64,000 nucleotides of DNA from Teratosphaeria epicoccoides. Taxonomy: Eukaryota > Ascomycota > Dothideomycetes > Mycosphaerellales > Teratosphaeriaceae. Position 1 is the stretch's first letter. The number at the start of each line of letters is the position of its first letter. The stretch lies in the NCBI GenBank assembly GCA_021401465.1, contig JADDMT010000039.1, forward strand, positions 124,001 to 188,000. Direction: 5' to 3'. Below, piece after piece: positions 60,022-64,000 of the stretch. A program made the position numbers and the translations under genes. The notes beneath the pieces were generated by a model that saw only the letters and a list, made by a program, of their open reading frames with translations, had not been told where the DNA came from and searched no databases.

Positions 60022-60540
60022 TCAGCCCTCTTCATCCACGAACGCAAGCTTGACCGGCTTGGCCTTCTTTTTCTGCTTCTTTGCTGCATTCTCAGCTTTA
60101 CCTTCGCCATCATCCCTTTTCTCGTCCTTCTCGGCTTCATCACCCACCACCTTGACAGCCTTCCTCTTCTTACTCGCCAACCTATCGGTGACCTTCTGCT
60201 CACCCCATTTCACCTCCTCTCTGTCAGGCAACGCGCCAGAAGCTTCCGGCTTGCCGTCACCTGCAAATTCTCCGGTAACAGCGCCGCCAACATCGCCCTC
60301 TCTGGCAATCTCAGCTTTGGTTAGCTTTTCGAATTCGTACTTCGTCAAAGTCTCGCCGCTCTCGTCCACGACAGTGGGGCCGTCATCCTCTTCCGGGTCC
60401 TTGTCGCGCCTGGGACGTGCTATAGAGCGCTCATGACGATCTGCATCTCCTCGTCCGGCGTTCTTGTGATGAAGCCGCTGCAGAAATGGCGGAAGAGTAG
60501 AGTCGTAGGATAGATCCTTAGACTTGATCTTGCCCGACAT
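60022..60540 (-). CDS. DUF4604-family protein
   Basis: A single exon of 172 residues beginning MSGKIKSKDLSYDSTLPPFL. This N-terminus, with LPPFLQRLHHKNAG and a later ESGETLTKYEFEKL, fits the DUF4604 family seen across fungi and other eukaryotes. The protein is highly charged and probably disordered, with a Lys-rich stretch (AAKKQKKKAKPVKLAF) and an acidic end (VDEEG), suggesting a nuclear location. No biochemical role is established that I know of. It is divergent from the NDUFAF6-like gene with 340 bp between starts. Confidence 0.8.
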   Translation of the reverse strand: MSGKIKSKDLSYDSTLPPFLQRLHHKNAGRGDADRHERSIARPRRDKDPEEDDGPTVVDESGETLTKYEFEKLTKAEIAREGDVGGAVTGEFAGDGKPEASGALPDREEVKWGEQKVTDRLASKKRKAVKVVGDEAEKDEKRDDGEGKAENAAKKQKKKAKPVKLAFVDEEG

Positions 60541-60880
60541 CCTACCAATATCGATTCCGGACCCTTGACGTGCCTGAGAGAACTTACACGTCGAGCACGT
60601 CTGTGCATTGAAGGCGTCTTACTCAATATCGCTATGTGACACGTGGGATCTGGGCAGAAGAAAGGTGAAAAGTTGAATATCGCGAAACTTGCGCGAAAAC
60701 TGGAGCTTTGACGGCCCGCTATAGTTTGGTAGCATTCATGATGTCAGTGAACATGCTCAACGACTTCGCCATAGTAGTGTCCATTGCCAAAGCATTTGCA
60801 GCCCTGGGTCCGTTGCATTGTCAATGACAAGGAATTGTTGACATCTTGCCAGTTCATAAGCAAGAGCCGGGCAGAAGGAC
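60541..60880. promoter_or_regulatory. Divergent promoter region of the DUF4604 and NDUFAF6-like genes
   Basis: About 340 bp. No specific motif identified; both promoters must lie here. Confidence 0.4.
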
Positions 60881-62068
60881 ATGAGCAAATGTATAGGCCA
60901 GAGGTTGGCGACAAGGGGCATACTTCGGATCATAAGGCGGACAGGATGGATATGTACACTTTGTCAGCGACGCAGCTATGCCTCCAAGGTTGAGCAGCCA
61001 GCGGAAAGCGTGTTGTCGCAGGAGGAGATAAGAAGGGCGAGAAAATACTGTCTCGATATGCTCCGCAAATCAGATACTCCTTCTTCGCTCCTTCTTCCAT
61101 ATATCCCAAGACATGCTCGAGATGCATACATTGCCCTTCGAGCGTTCAATATTGAGGTAGCCCGGACGGCAGATACCACCTCTACACCCACAATCGGCGC
61201 TATGCGATTGCAATTTCAACGAGATGCCGTAGCCAAAGCTCTGGCCGGTCAGCCGCCGAAACAACCAATCGCCATACTTTTAGCCAAAGCAGCGGAGGAC
61301 ATCTTAGAAGCAACGGATGGTAGGGCCAAGTGGAGCAAGAGCTGGTTCACGAGGATCGTGGACACGCGAGAGAAGTATCTCTCGAATCCACCATATCCAA
61401 GCATAACGGATTTGGAAAGCTATGCAGAGAATACTTATAGCACTCTACTGTATCTGACCCTGCAGGCTTTACCGATGGCAAGCTTGACGGCGGATCATGT
61501 AGCCTCGCACATCGGAAAAGCCGCAGGTATAGCAGCAGTACTGCGAGGCTTGCCGCTCTTGGCGTTCCCAGGACCGCCAAACACTCACAGCAATCAAGCC
61601 CAGTTTGCGGGAGCCGTGGGAGCATCACGGTCGGGCGCCGTCATGCTCCCGCTCGACATCATGGCGCAAGCAGGCGTCCGAGAAGAAGATGTCTTTCGCA
61701 ACGGTTCCGACGCGCGTGGCCTTCGTGACGCTGTCTTCGCGGTTGCAACACGGGCCAATGACCACCTCATTACTGCTCGGCAGATGCTGCAGAATGTCCG
61801 CGCAGGCCAGGACGAAGGGCACGAGTTTGAGCATAGAAATGAAGAGGAGCATGTCCAGTTGCCGACCATGGGCAAAAGTGGGAAGGCTGAGACGCAGGCG
61901 CAAGAAGTGGAGAGGGCCTTTGGGGTGTTTCTGCCTGCAGCTGCGACGCATATCTGGCTCGACAGGTTGCAAAAAGCGGACTTTGACATCTTCAATCCCA
62001 AGTTGAGGGTCACAGATTGGAGGCTGCCGTGGAAGGCATTTTGGGCGTACAACAGACGGAAGCTCTGA
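60881..62068 (+). CDS. NDUFAF6-like mitochondrial complex I assembly factor (squalene/phytoene synthase fold)
   Basis: A single exon of 395 residues. An Arg-rich mitochondrial presequence (MSKCIGQRLATRGILRIIRR, then CQRRSYA) leads into the all-helical SQS/PSY fold: YCLDMLRKSDTPSSLLLPYI, ARDAYIALRAFNIEVARTAD, YAENTYSTLLYLTLQA and HIGKAAGIAAVLRGLPLLAF. The Asp-rich DxxxD motifs of true prenyl synthases are not intact, as in NDUFAF6, which is thought to act in complex I assembly rather than catalysis. The C-terminus ends DWRLPWKAFWAYNRRKL. No intron is needed. Membership of the fold is clear; the exact role is inferred from the human homologue. Confidence 0.88.
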   Translation: MSKCIGQRLATRGILRIIRRTGWICTLCQRRSYASKVEQPAESVLSQEEIRRARKYCLDMLRKSDTPSSLLLPYIPRHARDAYIALRAFNIEVARTADTTSTPTIGAMRLQFQRDAVAKALAGQPPKQPIAILLAKAAEDILEATDGRAKWSKSWFTRIVDTREKYLSNPPYPSITDLESYAENTYSTLLYLTLQALPMASLTADHVASHIGKAAGIAAVLRGLPLLAFPGPPNTHSNQAQFAGAVGASRSGAVMLPLDIMAQAGVREEDVFRNGSDARGLRDAVFAVATRANDHLITARQMLQNVRAGQDEGHEFEHRNEEEHVQLPTMGKSGKAETQAQEVERAFGVFLPAAATHIWLDRLQKADFDIFNPKLRVTDWRLPWKAFWAYNRRKL

Positions 62069-63629
62069 GAGTCTGACGCTTTGCAATTACAATGACGCGT
62101 CAGTTCATTCTCTGAAGGCGCACGGTGTTGGGGCCACTCACGGCCGCGGCGCTTCACAGGACATCGCTCGCCGAGGCAAAGAAACGCCCAGACGTTTCGT
62201 GCCCTTAGACAGGCAAGCTCTCCGAGAGGCGGCGGCGGCAGGCCATCTCATGTCACAACTCTCCATTTCCAGTCTCTCCAGTCGAAGAGCACTTTGGAGG
62301 TGGGTCTGTGAAGCGTGGACCTGCGGCAAAGCTTAGCTTTTTTGCGAAGCGTGAATACTACGTGAGTACCTTGTCGAAAGCACAATCTAGGTCCCCGACT
62401 TTCACGCGCTGTCTTGTTCGTCGCGACCAGCTCTGCGCTCATCACGTCCCGCACTGTTGCCTATCGAAGTTGGATAAACGAGCCAATCTCGCTTCCCAGC
62501 GTCAGGTAGTTCACAGCCAGCACGACATCAAGATAACAAGCGAAAGACCCAAGACCAGCAAGCACCATGCAGACTGCTGCTGGTCCCACCGGAACTGCGC
62601 ACCATGATCCTCGAGCACGGTCCACCGAGCCAGACTTGGGCTGGTTACATCCCATTGCCGCCTGCCGTCCATCTTCGCCAAGTGGCAAGTGCGCAATGAG
62701 GCGTTCGCTTTGCACTGCGCAGACAGTACCTTTGCCTCTATCATGCACGATTGCGACAATAGGAGTCACTTCCAATTCATCAAGTCCCTCTTAAGGATCA
62801 TCCAGAGTCAAGCAGCCCTCGGCGTCCCAGCCACACTTGCTGTTCGGATTTGTGCGATAGCGCACGGAATTGGAACGACTTGAATTCATGGTGTCAGAGG
62901 ATCTGCTGCTCGGGATTTCTCCTAAAGATCTCGCCGATAAAGAGCATGCCACTCCGCGATGTACTTGTAGCTGCTCCGGTGCTGGATGTTGCTCTTAAGT
63001 ATAAGGATTGGAGATGGGAGGATTGCGAGACGATCCCAGAAAGTGTGCGCTTTCTCGCCGAGAGGGTGGATGAGAGATGGCTGGATCAGCCGGCCGTCGA
63101 GCTATTGGAGAGCCGAGTGATTCGCGCGACCTAGGTGCGTCCGCGCTTTTGACTAGCATGGAGATTAATGGATTCTCCGGCTGGTCTTGTAGTTTTGCGG
63201 CAGACTCGTGCCTGGTTGGTTGGGCAGACTGGAATAAAGTAGGTATACCCGCTGTACAACGAGCTGCTGACATATTCACTTGGCAAAGGAGGCCCATGGA
63301 CTTTTTTGTTACACGATCGACCAATTACAGTGACCTGAAATGGCGCGGTAATGCTGCGTAAGCATTCAAGTACGCCCTAATAAGGCTGACATGAAAAATT
63401 GTTGGGTCGACCATGATCAAGCCGCAGAATGGGCATTGTCATATGACGACCTTGTCAGAGCGATTGAAAAGCCACTCGGCCCTCTGCATCTTCCATTCTC
63501 TCCTTGCACTCAATTACGCTTTGCTTTTGCCCGTGCGACCAGCTTACAACAGTACATTTTCAATCACCCCTTGGTCTTCACAGCAGCTCTATACCGCGCT
63601 TGCATCCACCACCAGGCTCAGTACCCGAC
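62069..63629. other. Intergenic region with a decayed gene fragment
   Basis: About 1.56 kb without an intact gene. It includes the possible remnant at 62570-63134 listed separately and the promoter of the edge gene at 63630. Confidence 0.4.
62570..63134 (+). pseudogene. Possible remnant of a 2EXR/F-box-like protein gene
   Basis: Pieces in shifting frames suggest the fungal family that begins with an LPPELR-type motif. LLLVPPELRTMILEH appears near 62572-62616, then in another frame SIFAKWQVRNEAFALHCAD and FQFIKSLLRI to a stop at 62881-62883. A further fragment (VLDVALKYKDWRWEDCETIP) ends at 63134. At least one frameshift and one stop would be needed. No introns were found to repair it. The call rests on weak similarity. 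Confidence 0.3.
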
Positions 63630-64000
63630 ATGGGCTATCAGACGGGTTTCGACCAGGCCATGGACGGCGCCGAGCGCTACGGCACCGAAGGTCCCACCCG
63701 CGCGAACTCGCCTGAGCCATCCGCCTTCAGAGGCCCATACCGAGTCGAGTACCCACTGCAACCTCAGGAGCAACTCCGCTTTGACGACCGATACTTGCCC
63801 TTTGAGCATCACGAAATCCGCAGAACCCCTTCTCAGGCGCGTCAGATGGATTCTGCTCCTCAAGCCAGGTCGTGCTGCTCTGCGGACGTTACGCCCGTGC
63901 AATCAAAGGAGCGGTGTGTCAGGTTCAAGTCACCTTTGCCAAAGAGGTCCTCGTGCTCCGAACGCCACTTTGGATCGAGAGCGCATGGGCGCAGACGCAA
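63630..64000 (+). CDS. Start of an unidentified gene (cut by window edge)
   Basis: An open frame from the ATG at 63630 (MGYQTGFDQAMDGAERYGTE) continues to the last base, 123 complete codons. It is polar and disordered in look, with an Arg/Ser/Lys-rich stretch near the edge (VRFKSPLPKRSSCSERHFGS). No domain is visible. The open length and composition make a real gene likely, but the visible part does not reveal its function. Confidence 0.5.
   Translation, partial: MGYQTGFDQAMDGAERYGTEGPTRANSPEPSAFRGPYRVEYPLQPQEQLRFDDRYLPFEHHEIRRTPSQARQMDSAPQARSCCSADVTPVQSKERCVRFKSPLPKRSSCSERHFGSRAHGRRR

Overview
The window is nuclear DNA of a filamentous ascomycete (Pezizomycotina). Genes carry short introns of about 50-95 bp with GT..AG ends and CTRAY-like branch points. 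The products are fungal: POM152, the PalH pH sensor, the Tul1/Dsc1 E3 ligase, a two-domain FEX fluoride exporter, a PhiA-like wall protein and a Whi5-like repressor. The gene style and the small secreted proteins suggest Dothideomycetes; that placement is inference. I see about 29 protein-coding genes, two of them cut by the window edges, three decayed genes, one minisatellite, and no rRNA, tRNA or CRISPR.

Layout. 0-6.6 kb: the SMC4 N-terminus (minus), a serine palmitoyltransferase small subunit, a prenylcysteine oxidase and a PhiA-like secreted protein. 6.6-13.3 kb: a BTB pseudogene, prefoldin 6 and VPS4 divergently paired, and an MFS transporter with an apparent 1-bp frameshift. 13.4-26.8 kb: a dense housekeeping block with a UCH-type deubiquitinase, POM152, two uncharacterised genes, TUL1/DSC1 and GPI2. 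27.8-31.1 kb: a secretome patch in which two small Cys-rich secreted proteins flank an aspartic protease. 31.8-36.8 kb: a 25-bp minisatellite running into the start codon of a PARP gene, then a decayed CocE/S15-type hydrolase. 38.7-52.3 kb: a Whi5-like repressor, LCB1, a four-TM protein, VPS2, FZO1, DCN1, a possible small gene and MVP1. 52.9-58.5 kb: the FEX fluoride exporter converging on a fluoroacetate-dehalogenase-like hydrolase, followed by PalH. 60-64 kb: a DUF4604 protein, an NDUFAF6-like complex I assembly factor, a decayed remnant and the start of an unknown gene.

Functional links. The clearest candidate system is FEX plus the dehalogenase: their stop codons are 35 bp apart, one could release fluoride from organofluorine and the other export it. 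The dehalogenase shares its upstream region with palH, and that region holds three GCCAAG (PacC-type) hexamers. Vps4 (MIT domain) and Vps2 (C-terminal MIM1 motif) are known partners and also act downstream of the Pal/Rim pathway. LCB1 and the small SPT subunit belong to one enzyme. These last two pairings are scattered over tens of kb and may be coincidence.

Exon boundaries were deduced by reading splice sites and reading-frame continuity by eye; no transcript data or database search was used.
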